Numbered from the stretch's first letter, positions 1-7,319 are shown. The stretch is DNA of 11,846 nucleotides from Acetobacteraceae bacterium UBA6159 (GCA_002422345.1 DIUL01000044.1:1-11846), one strand, 5' to 3'. Notes: a model not told the origin generated them from the sequence alone. Numbers and translations are program-made.

Positions 1-202
1 GCCGTCAACCGGACAGTAGTGGCCTGGCATCACCGGCTGGGCACAGATCAACGGCATGCGCGGCGGCATCGACTCGCTGGAGAAAGCCAACCGGGGCGCC
101 GAACTCGACCTGTATTACATCGCCAACTGGTCGCTGAAGTTCGACCTGAAGATCATGATCCTGACCGTCCTGACCGGCCTGTTCGGCCGCAATGTCTTCT
201 GA
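1..202 (+). pseudogene. C-terminal end of a polyprenyl-phosphate sugar phosphotransferase (bacterial sugar transferase family), frame interrupted
   Basis: The frame ending at TGA 200-202 encodes PGITGWAQINGMRGG followed by a DLYYIANWSLKFDLKIM segment and a short tail ending in RNVF. This is the classic C-terminus of the WcaJ/GumD/ExoY-type transferases that move a sugar-1-phosphate onto undecaprenyl phosphate at the inner membrane, the first step of exopolysaccharide repeat-unit synthesis. Homologs normally have a basic stretch ending in a (V)KPG or RPG motif just before GITGW. Here the residue before PG is Trp, and an in-frame TAG sits at 17-19, so the frame is open only from base 20. The preceding bases read differently in frame 1 (AVNRTVVA). 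Either an indel or nonsense change breaks the gene, or the window starts at a sequence error or junction. The family call is firm; the broken state is seen but its cause is not known. The GH18 gene follows after 18 bases on the same strand. Confidence 0.72.
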
Positions 203-220
203 CGGGGCCGGCCAGACCGC

Positions 221-1213
221 GTGATGACGCTCCGGCGCCTGCTGGTCCTAGCCCTTCTGGCTTGGCCCGTCACCACCTTGGCCGCTCCACTGCCTGCACA
301 GGTCATTATCGCCTACCACGATAGCTGGAGCGAGCCTCCCGCCACGAACCCCGCCCAGACCTCCATCGCCCAACTGCCACGCTACGTGGACGTGCTGATG
401 CTGGCGTTCGCGCGGCCCGACCTGGTCTATGCGAACGACCTGGACCTGACGCAGACCGGCCTTGAATACCGCCACATGACCGGGGCGCTGCTGCGTGCCT
501 CGATCGCCGCCCTGCGCCAACGTCACCCGGATGTGAAGGTGCTGCTGAGCGTCGGCGGCGCGACCTATCGCGGCTGGCGCCGGCTCAACCTGGACGGCAT
601 CGTATCGCTGGTGCGCGATCTGGGCCTCGACGGCATCGACTGGGACTATGAACCCAACCACCCCGATTGCCACACCCAGGCCGACGGCCTGATCGCCTGC
701 GTCACCGACCGCAGTTGGGAGGCGCTGGTGACACGCGGACGAGCCGCACTGCCGCGTCCGTTCCTGATCACAGTCTCCGCCTGGAGCGTCGGGGCCTACG
801 GTCAAGGCACCTTCGCCCACGCTCGGCCGCGATCGCCCTATACCGGCTCGATGCTGGGGCTGCTGCGCTCCCCCCATGCCAAGGATATCGACCTGGTCTC
901 GATCAATGCCTACGACGCGGGGCCGACATTCAACCCGTTGGAGGCGTTCCAGGCCTACCGCGCCGTCTGGCCCGGCCGTTTGGCGCTGGGGGTGGAGGTG
1001 CGGTACGCGGGCGGCACCGGCCCCTTCCCCTCCCTGACCCAGGCGGAGGCGCTGGCGCGGACAGTCGCGCGGGACCCGATGGGCGGGATGATGCTCTACG
1101 CTTGGCTGATGAAACCGCCCCGCGACGCCGGCTACAGCCCGGACGGGACGGGTCTGGCGGGCGCGCTGTGCCGCGGCATGGCGCGGACGGGCTGCGATGG
1201 CGCGATCCCGTAA
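221..1213 (+). CDS. Secreted glycoside hydrolase family 18 (chitinase-like) protein
   Basis: This 330-residue protein has an N-terminal signal peptide: Arg5-Arg6, a hydrophobic core at about 7-21, and a probable cleavage site near the Ala-Ala at 21-22. The mature part starts with a beta strand (QVIIAYHDSW) typical of a GH18 TIM barrel. It carries both GH18 hallmarks: SVGG at 110-113 and the DxxDxDxE motif at 137-144, read as DGIDWDYE with the catalytic acid Glu144. A C-terminal YAWL near residue 290 fits the conserved Trp of the last barrel strand. GH18 enzymes cleave beta-1,4 GlcNAc-type linkages by substrate-assisted catalysis. In this setting it may trim or release a hexosamine-containing exopolysaccharide in the periplasm or outside the cell; that role is inferred. 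The first codon can be GTG 221 or ATG 224, and neither has a strong ribosome binding site. Its 3' end overlaps the convergent wzy-like gene by 82 bp. No carbohydrate-binding module is visible. Confidence 0.88.
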   Translation: MMTLRRLLVLALLAWPVTTLAAPLPAQVIIAYHDSWSEPPATNPAQTSIAQLPRYVDVLMLAFARPDLVYANDLDLTQTGLEYRHMTGALLRASIAALRQRHPDVKVLLSVGGATYRGWRRLNLDGIVSLVRDLGLDGIDWDYEPNHPDCHTQADGLIACVTDRSWEALVTRGRAALPRPFLITVSAWSVGAYGQGTFAHARPRSPYTGSMLGLLRSPHAKDIDLVSINAYDAGPTFNPLEAFQAYRAVWPGRLALGVEVRYAGGTGPFPSLTQAEALARTVARDPMGGMMLYAWLMKPPRDAGYSPDGTGLAGALCRGMARTGCDGAIP

Positions 1214-2532
1214 ACCGGTTCGGCTTTCCGCGTCAGCCGGCCGAAATAGAAGGTGAACGCCATGATGGTCACCAGTTCCCCCGGCGTGAACACGACGGAA
1301 TAGACGATCGAAACCGCCAGCAGATAGATGATGTAGTCGGCGAAGGCCTGAGTCAGCGGATCATCCGTCCGCCCCCATTTGAGCGCGTAGTACAGCCCGA
1401 TCCCGTGCACCATCAGCATCAGGCCGACCCCGACCAGGCCGTATTCGAACAGCACGCCCAGCCAGCCGATATCGGCCAGGAAGAACATGCGGTTGTTGAA
1501 TAACTCACCCAGGGTCACCTCCCCCAGCCGTGTCGTCCCGCCGACGCCAAGGACCCAACGCAGCGGATCGGCCGCGAGGTAGTTCCACGCGGTGACGACA
1601 CTCACCTCCCGCACCGCCAGGGAGTTGCCGAGGTTGCCCTGCAACTGCGTCACGACCTGCGACCGCGTCGCGAGATAGAACAGGCCGGCCATGCCCACCG
1701 CGCCGAACAGCGCGAAACCCGCGATCCGCCAGCGCCGCAGACTGAGCAGGCCGCCGATGCCAACCGCCAGGGCCGCGCCGGCGATCGCCGTCCGCTGCTT
1801 GTAGATCGTTTGCAGCAGCACGAAGCAGACCACGATCGCGACCGGCTTCCACCAGGCGAACCGCGCCCACATCGACCGGTTCAGGTACAGGATCAGCAGG
1901 ATGCCGAAGAACATGGGCATGTAGATACGGTAGCCACGCTCCACATCCGTCATGAACAGCTTGGTATCCAGGTCGGAGCCGCCATACGAACTGGCCGGCA
2001 CGACGACCCACAGCACCGACATCACCACGAAGGTCGTGACGCCCAGGCCGATGATTTGCGCGCGCAGCACCGCCCGATCGGGCCGCAGCCACGCCAGGAT
2101 CGCCGCCAGGGCAAACACGTAGGTGAATGGCCAGACCTTGATCGTGGTCGCCATCGCATCCGGGAAACTGTTGCCCAGATGCAGGATGCTGATCAGCGGC
2201 GTGACCGCCAGCAGCCAGACCAGCATCGTCAGCAGCAGGAGCCGCCCCGGCACCTCCAGGGAAGCGAGGCCCCAGATCGTCGCCGGCACCATCAGGAACG
2301 GCCAGCCCTTCGACAGCAGATACAGCGGCGGGATATCCACCATGTAGTGGAAGCACTGGGCAAACATCGGCAGCATGCCCAACAGAATCAGGTTGCCAAG
2401 GAACACGAAGGACCGGCCGCCGCTTCCCGTACCAGCCTGCCGCAGGACCACCCCGCTCGGCCGAACAAGCACCCGCCCGCCCCCTGATCCGCTCCTCGGG
2501 GACAGCACCATCCCCCGCCCGGCGCGCGTCAT
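1132..2532 (-). CDS. Wzy-like polysaccharide polymerase / O-antigen ligase family membrane protein
   Basis: From the ATG at 2532 the protein has 466 residues and about 11 hydrophobic segments, the first near residues 43-65. Between the later segments lies a long hydrophilic loop with REVS...AW, then DPLRWVLGVGG and LFNN, followed by LADIGWLGVLFEYGLVG. This resembles the large periplasmic loop of Wzy/WaaL-type proteins. Wzy joins lipid-linked repeat units into polymer at the periplasmic face of the inner membrane. The start at 2532 was chosen because its ATG overlaps the stop of the upstream GT26 gene (ATGA). The frame stays open to 2748, but that part is antisense-like Arg/Ala/Pro-rich sequence inside the GT26 gene. 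The first 40 or so residues are Gly/Arg-rich, so a start further in, such as Met8 at 2511, is possible. The disordered tail is encoded opposite the GH18 3' end. Ligase rather than polymerase cannot be excluded from sequence alone. Confidence 0.82.
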   Translation of the reverse strand: MTRAGRGMVLSPRSGSGGGRVLVRPSGVVLRQAGTGSGGRSFVFLGNLILLGMLPMFAQCFHYMVDIPPLYLLSKGWPFLMVPATIWGLASLEVPGRLLLLTMLVWLLAVTPLISILHLGNSFPDAMATTIKVWPFTYVFALAAILAWLRPDRAVLRAQIIGLGVTTFVVMSVLWVVVPASSYGGSDLDTKLFMTDVERGYRIYMPMFFGILLILYLNRSMWARFAWWKPVAIVVCFVLLQTIYKQRTAIAGAALAVGIGGLLSLRRWRIAGFALFGAVGMAGLFYLATRSQVVTQLQGNLGNSLAVREVSVVTAWNYLAADPLRWVLGVGGTTRLGEVTLGELFNNRMFFLADIGWLGVLFEYGLVGVGLMLMVHGIGLYYALKWGRTDDPLTQAFADYIIYLLAVSIVYSVVFTPGELVTIMAFTFYFGRLTRKAEPVYGIAPSQPVRAMPRHSAPARPVPSGL

Positions 2533-3320
2533 GGCGGATCGGGCCACTGATGGGTGCGCCGGTCGGCGGGCGTGAGTCTGGTCCGCAACGCGATCCACAG
2601 CACCGGAAGGGATTCGACGAACACCCGGCGGGCGTGGCGCCGCGGATTGAGCATCAGGCGCCACAGCGCCTCCAGATGCAGCCGCCGAACCAGTTCGGGT
2701 GCGCGCTGGACAACGCCGGTCACGAAATGCAGGGAACTCCCGATGCACAACGCCGTCCCGGTCGCCTGGCCGGTCGCCTGGATCGCCATGGCCACCGTTT
2801 CCGACTGCGGCGCGCCGACCGCCAGGAACACGTACCGGGCTGGATGGGCCACCACGAAGTCCACGCAGCGCTGGATTTCCGCCGGGTCGCGATAGAAGCC
2901 CATCGGCGGGTCGAACCGCGCGATCGTCTGGATGCCGAACTGGCTCCGCAACCGCCGATCCACCTCATCGCTGCCGCCGATGATGGTCAGCGTATCCTCC
3001 GGCCGGATGTGATGCGCGAACATGTAGACGGTCAGGTCGCTGCCCGCCGCGACTGGCATCGGTTCGCCGAACAGCTTATCCGCGAGCAAGCCCAGGATCG
3101 TGCTGTCGTTCAGCACCATCCATGCCTGTCGTTGGGCGTCCCGGAACTGCCTGTTGCCGCGCCAGGTCGCCACGACGTGCTGGGCGTTGGGAGTCGTGAC
3201 AAAGCGGAACGGTGCCGCCGGATCGCGCCCGGCGATCCGTTCCGCCGCCAAGGGCAGCGTCATGGGGGTAAAGGGCACCCCCAGGAACCACCTGACCGGA
3301 AACGCGCCTGGCTCAGACAT
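2529..3320 (-). CDS. WecG/TagA/CpsF family glycosyltransferase (GT26)
   Basis: This 263-residue protein has the family's usual length. Landmarks in order: TTPNAQHVV at 42-50, LNDS at 70-73 with Asp72 aligning with the proposed catalytic Asp of TagA, AAGSDL at 91-96, IIGGS at 113-117, GFYRD at 141-145, GAPQSE at 169-174 (GxPxxE motif), and the C-terminal RAPELVRRLHLEALWRL...PRRHARR segment at 206-232, the membrane-associating appendage of the family. Family members transfer ManNAc(A), glucose (GumM) or other sugars to lipid-PP-sugar on the cytoplasmic face. It probably adds the second sugar of the repeat unit here. The donor cannot be told from sequence. The ATG at 3320 is preceded by an AGG-type ribosome binding site 8 bases upstream. 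It lies 29 bases after the Wzc-like gene and its stop overlaps the wzy-like start. The segment around AAGSDL has Ala where other branches often carry Arg. Confidence 0.9.
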   Translation of the reverse strand: MSEPGAFPVRWFLGVPFTPMTLPLAAERIAGRDPAAPFRFVTTPNAQHVVATWRGNRQFRDAQRQAWMVLNDSTILGLLADKLFGEPMPVAAGSDLTVYMFAHHIRPEDTLTIIGGSDEVDRRLRSQFGIQTIARFDPPMGFYRDPAEIQRCVDFVVAHPARYVFLAVGAPQSETVAMAIQATGQATGTALCIGSSLHFVTGVVQRAPELVRRLHLEALWRLMLNPRRHARRVFVESLPVLWIALRTRLTPADRRTHQWPDPP

Positions 3321-3349
3321 ATCCGTGACCTGCCTTCAGGAATGACACA

Positions 3350-5458
3350 CTACAGGCGGCGATAGAGCCAGCGCGGGATGTAGAAACGCCGCCCGACGAA
3401 CACGAAACCCGCGAGCGTGCCGCCCGCCTCCAGGATCGCATCCCGGAACCGGGAGGCCACGGCGGCGCGCGTGGTTTCGGCCCGGATGACCAGGATGCTG
3501 GCATCGACCAGCATCGACAGGCGCCGCATCCACGGGCTGCCAAGGTCGGACGGCCCCACGACCAGCACGACGGCGAAGCTGCCGCGCAGCCGCCCCGGCA
3601 CATCCCAGTCGCGCAGGGAGACGAACTGCCGGTCCCGGAACAGGACGCGCGCGGCATCGACCGACACCCAAAGCCCCTCGACGCCGGTGCGGGCCACCGG
3701 GATCGGGACGTCGAACCCAGGTGCCTCGGCCTTGACCGCCGTCTCGCCCTGTTCGGTCAGGTCCAGGATCAGGGTCCGCATCGCGAAGGTCTGGGCGAAC
3801 TCCTCTCCCAGCGCCCGGGCGAAGCTGGCCTGAAGCCCCCCGTTCTCGGTCGCCACGATCTGGATCAAAGACAGCGGGCGGCCCTCGGTGCTCATGCCCA
3901 GCAGGTTGGCTGCCACGATCCCGGCGCCGGTCAGGGTGTTCGAGGCATCGGCGGCGCTCACCTCACCCAGGTTGGTCAGGCCGAGGTCGGCCTCCGCCTC
4001 GGTCGACAGGATATAGGCCCGCTGCAGGCCGGTCGCGACGGCGGCGAACGCCATGCCCATCGCCAGGCCCAGGAACCCGCCCCCCGCCAGGTACGACAAG
4101 GCCAGATTGCGCCCGCGCAGAGGTGCGGTCGGCGGCTGCGCCATGCGGACATTGGCGTTCTGGTCGACGACCGAATCCTCATTGAACAGCGCGCTCGGCT
4201 GGCGCAGCGACAACTGGCGGAAGATCCCCTCGGCCACATCGCGATTGAGCTGCAACGTGTGCAACTGCGTCTCTGCCTCCCGCAGGGTGACGATCCGTCC
4301 GGCGGCGATGCGGGACTGGTCCTCCAGCTCCACAAGCTGCTGGCCCAGCGCCTGGTCCTCGACCTCCAGCGATGCCAGCCGGTTGTTCAGGACATCGACG
4401 GCCGGATTGCGGATCATCCGTTCAGCGAAATAGAGCGCCTGTCCCGTCCGGCTCATTTGCCCGCGGACGGTCGCGATCTTCTGGTCCAGTTCCCGCAGGC
4501 CCGGCCAGGAGTCATTATACTGGCTGACCAGATGCGCCCGTTCCTGCATCAGCCGCACCAGGGTGTTCCGGGCCTCGTCATTGCCGGTGTTGTTCGTGGT
4601 CTCCCGGAAGTCCAGCACCGTGGCGGGCTGGGAGGCCAGGTTGGTGCGCACGGCCCCGATCTCGGTCTGCACCGCCACCCGGCGTTCCCGCACCTGGTTC
4701 TGCCGCTGGGCGATGCCGTCCAGCCGGTTGGTCGCCAGGACGATATCCTGCGCCATGTCCAGCACGTCGCTCTTGCGCTTCACGGCCAGGATTTCCGCTT
4801 CGAACTGCCGCAGGCGGCCGGTGTAGCGGCCGATCTCATCGCCGAGCGTTGCGGCGTTCTGGTTGGCGTAGATGGATTTGCGGCGGAGGAGATAGGCGTC
4901 GATGACCGCCTGGACCGCCTTGACGGCCAGGTCGCGGTTGTCATGGGTGAACGACACGCGGATCGCGTTGCTGCTGCCCTGCGCTTCGGCCCGGAGGTCA
5001 TCGCGGAACCGTTCGACCGCGACGATGATCCGATCGGTCGGGCCATAGGGCGCCAGCAGGCCGAAGAACCGGGCACCGGACAGCCGGGGATACAGCGCCT
5101 CCACCCCCACACGCTCGATGGCCGCACGCAGCACGTCGTCGGTCTGTATGATCTGGATTTCGGCCTGCACCGCCTTCAGCCCATCGACCGAAATCTGCGT
5201 GTTGGTCAGGTCGAGCGAATTCTGCACCACGGCGGAGTCCGACCCGACCAACAGGATCAGCAGGGCGTCGGCCGTGAAATAGGTCTTGGCGAAGTATGCG
5301 GCCCCGGCGCCCAGCATCAGCCCCAGCAGCAGGCAGTAGCGCAGCAGCCGCCGACGATAGAAGGCATAGACGGCGAGGTCGCGCATGGTCCAGCGCCGCC
5401 GCGTCTCCGGCTGACCACCGGCCGAACCTGATTGGGTGTCGATGGTCGCATCAGACAT
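3350..5458 (-). CDS. Wzc/ExoP-like polysaccharide co-polymerase with degenerate BY-kinase domain
   Basis: This 702-residue inner-membrane protein has the layout of a chain-length determinant: a cytoplasmic N-terminus, a first membrane segment at about 41-57, a Wzz-type periplasmic domain, a long coiled-coil region at about 205-400 rich in E/Q/R, a QPPTAPLR proline motif at 441-448, and a second membrane segment at about 452-476. It sets polymer length and links Wzy to the export lipoprotein. Residues about 525-690 keep the outline of a bacterial tyrosine kinase / ParA-like fold: a strand IQIVAT at 532-537, LILDLT at 563-568 (Walker A' position) and FAVVLVVG at 628-635 (Walker B position). The P-loop is missing: ATENGGLQAS replaces the usual GxGKT/S motif. 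There is no C-terminal tyrosine cluster, only two Tyr near the end. Autokinase activity is therefore unlikely. The start at 5458 has an AAGGGG site 8 bases upstream. The small upstream gene ends 30 bases before. Confidence 0.9.
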   Translation of the reverse strand: MSDATIDTQSGSAGGQPETRRRWTMRDLAVYAFYRRRLLRYCLLLGLMLGAGAAYFAKTYFTADALLILLVGSDSAVVQNSLDLTNTQISVDGLKAVQAEIQIIQTDDVLRAAIERVGVEALYPRLSGARFFGLLAPYGPTDRIIVAVERFRDDLRAEAQGSSNAIRVSFTHDNRDLAVKAVQAVIDAYLLRRKSIYANQNAATLGDEIGRYTGRLRQFEAEILAVKRKSDVLDMAQDIVLATNRLDGIAQRQNQVRERRVAVQTEIGAVRTNLASQPATVLDFRETTNNTGNDEARNTLVRLMQERAHLVSQYNDSWPGLRELDQKIATVRGQMSRTGQALYFAERMIRNPAVDVLNNRLASLEVEDQALGQQLVELEDQSRIAAGRIVTLREAETQLHTLQLNRDVAEGIFRQLSLRQPSALFNEDSVVDQNANVRMAQPPTAPLRGRNLALSYLAGGGFLGLAMGMAFAAVATGLQRAYILSTEAEADLGLTNLGEVSAADASNTLTGAGIVAANLLGMSTEGRPLSLIQIVATENGGLQASFARALGEEFAQTFAMRTLILDLTEQGETAVKAEAPGFDVPIPVARTGVEGLWVSVDAARVLFRDRQFVSLRDWDVPGRLRGSFAVVLVVGPSDLGSPWMRRLSMLVDASILVIRAETTRAAVASRFRDAILEAGGTLAGFVFVGRRFYIPRWLYRRL

Positions 5459-5466
5459 TGGTCGCG

Positions 5467-5472
5467 CCCCTT
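5467..5472 (-). promoter_or_regulatory. Ribosome binding site of the Wzc-like gene
   Basis: The minus strand reads AAGGGG here, 8 bases before the ATG at 5458. It is among the best Shine-Dalgarno matches in the minus-strand operon and supports that start. Confidence 0.6.
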
Positions 5473-5488
5473 GTCGGCGATAGGCTGG

Positions 5489-5896
5489 TCATGGCCGGCA
5501 CTCATAGGGCGGCCAGTCCTGTTGCCGATAGCGCATGATCAGGCGAAAGACCCGCACCTGCCGCCAGATGTCGTCCTCGGGCCAAGGGCACAGGCTGACC
5601 GCGGCGGCGACGGGGTTGCCCCGCCACTGGTCGGGGATGTTTATCTTCACCTGCGCGATGTTCAGGTAAACGCTCGGCTGCCCCATCCGCCAGTTCGCCG
5701 GCAGGTTCTTATGCAACGCGGTCAACAATGACAGGGGATCGGGCGGCGCCGGCGGATAGGGCAGTTCGTCCAGCGGCCCGCCCCCTTGCGCCAGGCAAAG
5801 CGCCGCCAGCGACAGCAGCGCCTTTTCGATCCGCCCCGGACGTTTCCGGCCTGTGGCCGGCGTCCCCGCTAACGATATGCTCCTGGCCGCGATCAC
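5489..5896 (-). CDS. Small uncharacterised protein heading the minus-strand exopolysaccharide operon
   Basis: I do not recognise the family. The frame is open from an ATG at 6001, but the first 35 residues from there look non-coding and that ATG overlaps the flippase start on the other strand. I chose the GTG at 5896, giving 135 residues; a purine-rich AAGGA lies 12 bases upstream, so the start is uncertain. From that start the N-terminus is basic (several Arg/Lys up to residue 23), then hydrophobic (ALLSLAALCLA), like a signal or membrane anchor, then proline-rich (LPYPPAPPDP). The C-terminal half is rich in Trp and aromatics (NWRMGQPSVYLN, DQWRGNP, CPWPEDDIWRQ, QQDWPPYECRP), with third-position GC like its neighbours, so it looks like a real gene. 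It lies 30 bases before the Wzc-like gene. A periplasmic or membrane accessory of polysaccharide assembly is plausible but unproven. Confidence 0.6.
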   Translation of the reverse strand: MIAARSISLAGTPATGRKRPGRIEKALLSLAALCLAQGGGPLDELPYPPAPPDPLSLLTALHKNLPANWRMGQPSVYLNIAQVKINIPDQWRGNPVAAAVSLCPWPEDDIWRQVRVFRLIMRYRQQDWPPYECRP

Positions 5897-5999
5897 GGGT
5901 CCGTCGTTTCCTTCGCTTGCGGGACGCGGGGCGGAACGTGTACCCGCTGTCTCGCACGTCGGGCGTCCGTCGTGTCCGGAGCCCAGGCATCGTGATATC
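5897..5999. promoter_or_regulatory. Divergent intergenic spacer, probable promoter region for both exopolysaccharide operons
   Basis: This is the only place where two gene groups of the locus point away from each other, so promoters for the minus-strand operon and for the flippase-GMC-export operon should lie here or just inside the flanking ORFs. I see no convincing sigma-70 or sigma-54 pair. TTGCGG followed after 16 bases by TGTACC on the plus strand is a weak match only. The spacer holds an imperfect 13-bp direct repeat. The call rests on gene layout. If the small minus-strand gene really starts at 6001, the spacer disappears. Confidence 0.4.
5899..5977 (+). repeat. Imperfect 13-bp direct repeat in the divergent spacer
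   Basis: GTCCGTCGTTTCC at 5899-5911 recurs as GTCCGTCGTGTCC at 5965-5977, 12 of 13 bases identical, with start points 66 bases apart (about six helical turns). The left copy lies just before the proposed GTG start of the small gene, and the right copy about 22 bases before the flippase ATG. It could be a pair of regulator sites, or chance in GC-rich DNA. Confidence 0.3.
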
Positions 6000-7319
6000 A
6001 TGATTGGCCGCGTGCGAGCGCTTATTCCGCATAAAATCAGTTACGACCGCCTGTTCCATTTCGGCGGCGCGCTCGCGTCGCGCGGGATGGAGGCTGGGGG
6101 GAAGTTCGGGCTGTACATGCTCGCCGCCCACATGATGGGCGCGACCTCCTCTGGCTTGTTCTTCCTCTGCCTCACCTGGGTGAACCTGTGCTCCACCGCG
6201 GCGCGGATGGGGCTGGAGCGCGCGATGTCGCGCCATCTGGCCGCCGAACTGGCGATCGGGCACGGGCATGCGGCGCGCAAGGCGCTGGTCACTGGCGTCG
6301 GCTGGATTGCCGTCGCCAGCGCCGCCGCCGCCGTGGGCACCGCCCTGATCGCGGCGCCGCTGGCCCTGCATGTGTTCCGCCTGCCGGAACTTGCTTATCC
6401 CCTGGCCGTGTCCGCGTTGATCCTGGTGCCCCAGACACTCGCCTTCGCGCTCGGCTTTGCCCTGATCGGGCTGCACCGCCCGGTCATGGGGCAGATGGTA
6501 CAAAGCGCCCTGCCGCCGGTGCTGTCCCTGCTCGCTCTTGTCGCCGGACTGACCGAACTGACCACCGTGCTGATCGTCTACGCGGGCTCTTACGCCCTGT
6601 GCTGCCTGCTGGGGCTCGCCTGCATCGCGTGGGACTGGCGGCACGCCATGGTGGACCGCGTCGTCGAGGCGCCCGAAACCCCCATCGAGCCCCTCCCCTC
6701 TCTCTGGGTCACCGCCAGGCCGTTCCTGGTGATCGAGCTGGTGCAGGTCACGCTGCTGTCGGTGCCCGTCCTGATGCTGGGCATGTTCGCCGACCCGGCC
6801 GCCGTCAGCGCCTTCAGTATCGTCAGCCGCATCACCATGTTGATCAACACGATGCTGGTGAGCATCGCCATGATCGCCGCCCCTGGCTTCGCGTCGCACC
6901 ACCGGCGGCGGGAGTTCGCGGCGCTGCGGAACCTGGAGCGGCAGACGAGGATGGTTGCGATGGTCCTGTGCCTGCCGGTGATCCTCGGGATGGTGGTGTT
7001 CGCCCACCCGCTGTTGGGGCTGATGGCCAGCGACCTGCCCGGCGCCGCCGCCGCGCTGTACGTGCTGTCGATCGCCCAGGTCGTGAACGTGGCCCTGCCG
7101 ACCCAGGACATGATGCTGTCGATGACCGGCCACGGCGCCCTGCTGCGGCGGCTGAACCTGCAACAACTGATCGTCTGCTGCGTGCTGAGCGCCCTCCTGA
7201 TCCCCCTGTTCACCATGATGGGTGCCGCGGTGGTCAGCACCATCTGCCTGATCCAGGGACGGGTGAGCTTCGCCCTCGCGGTGCGGCGGGTCCTGCCCGA
7301 ACTCTCGGCGGCGAAATAG
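6000..7319 (+). CDS. Wzx-like polysaccharide flippase (MOP superfamily membrane protein)
   Basis: From the ATG at 6000 the protein has 439 residues with 12 or so hydrophobic segments, a usual length for lipid-linked oligosaccharide flippases. It opens with a short basic, amphipathic N-terminus and FHFGGALASRGMEAGGKFGLYMLAAH, similar to the first helices of Wzx/MATE-like proteins. It then has MGATSSGLFFL and repeated small-residue helices; charged loops such as HHRRREF (about 300-306) lie between them. Wzx moves the undecaprenyl-PP repeat unit from the cytoplasmic to the periplasmic face for Wzy. The open frame extends back to 5853, but the extra 49 residues are polar and lie in the divergent spacer, so Met at 6000 is preferred despite a weak ribosome binding site. 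It is the first gene of a plus-strand operon; the GMC gene follows after 54 bases. Substrate cannot be predicted. Confidence 0.84.
   Translation: MIGRVRALIPHKISYDRLFHFGGALASRGMEAGGKFGLYMLAAHMMGATSSGLFFLCLTWVNLCSTAARMGLERAMSRHLAAELAIGHGHAARKALVTGVGWIAVASAAAAVGTALIAAPLALHVFRLPELAYPLAVSALILVPQTLAFALGFALIGLHRPVMGQMVQSALPPVLSLLALVAGLTELTTVLIVYAGSYALCCLLGLACIAWDWRHAMVDRVVEAPETPIEPLPSLWVTARPFLVIELVQVTLLSVPVLMLGMFADPAAVSAFSIVSRITMLINTMLVSIAMIAAPGFASHHRRREFAALRNLERQTRMVAMVLCLPVILGMVVFAHPLLGLMASDLPGAAAALYVLSIAQVVNVALPTQDMMLSMTGHGALLRRLNLQQLIVCCVLSALLIPLFTMMGAAVVSTICLIQGRVSFALAVRRVLPELSAAK

Noticed and set aside
2533..2748. N-terminal extension of the wzy-like gene to an ATG at 2748
   Set aside because: The extra 72 residues are Arg/Ala/Pro-rich shadow sequence inside the GT26 gene, and the ATG at 2532 overlaps the GT26 stop, a typical coupled start.
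4259..5431. Plus-strand open frame of 390 codons opposite the Wzc-like gene
   Set aside because: It is a shadow frame with no recognisable domain, fully covered by a strongly supported minus-strand gene.
5932..5965. GGAAC element in the divergent spacer as an EcfG-type stress promoter
   Set aside because: The nearest CGTC-like -10 is about 19 bases away and not CGTT, outside the usual spacing.
5853..5999. Extended flippase start at 5853
   Set aside because: The extra 49 residues are polar and unlike flippase N-termini, and would overlap the small minus-strand gene; Met at 6000 starts the recognisable protein.
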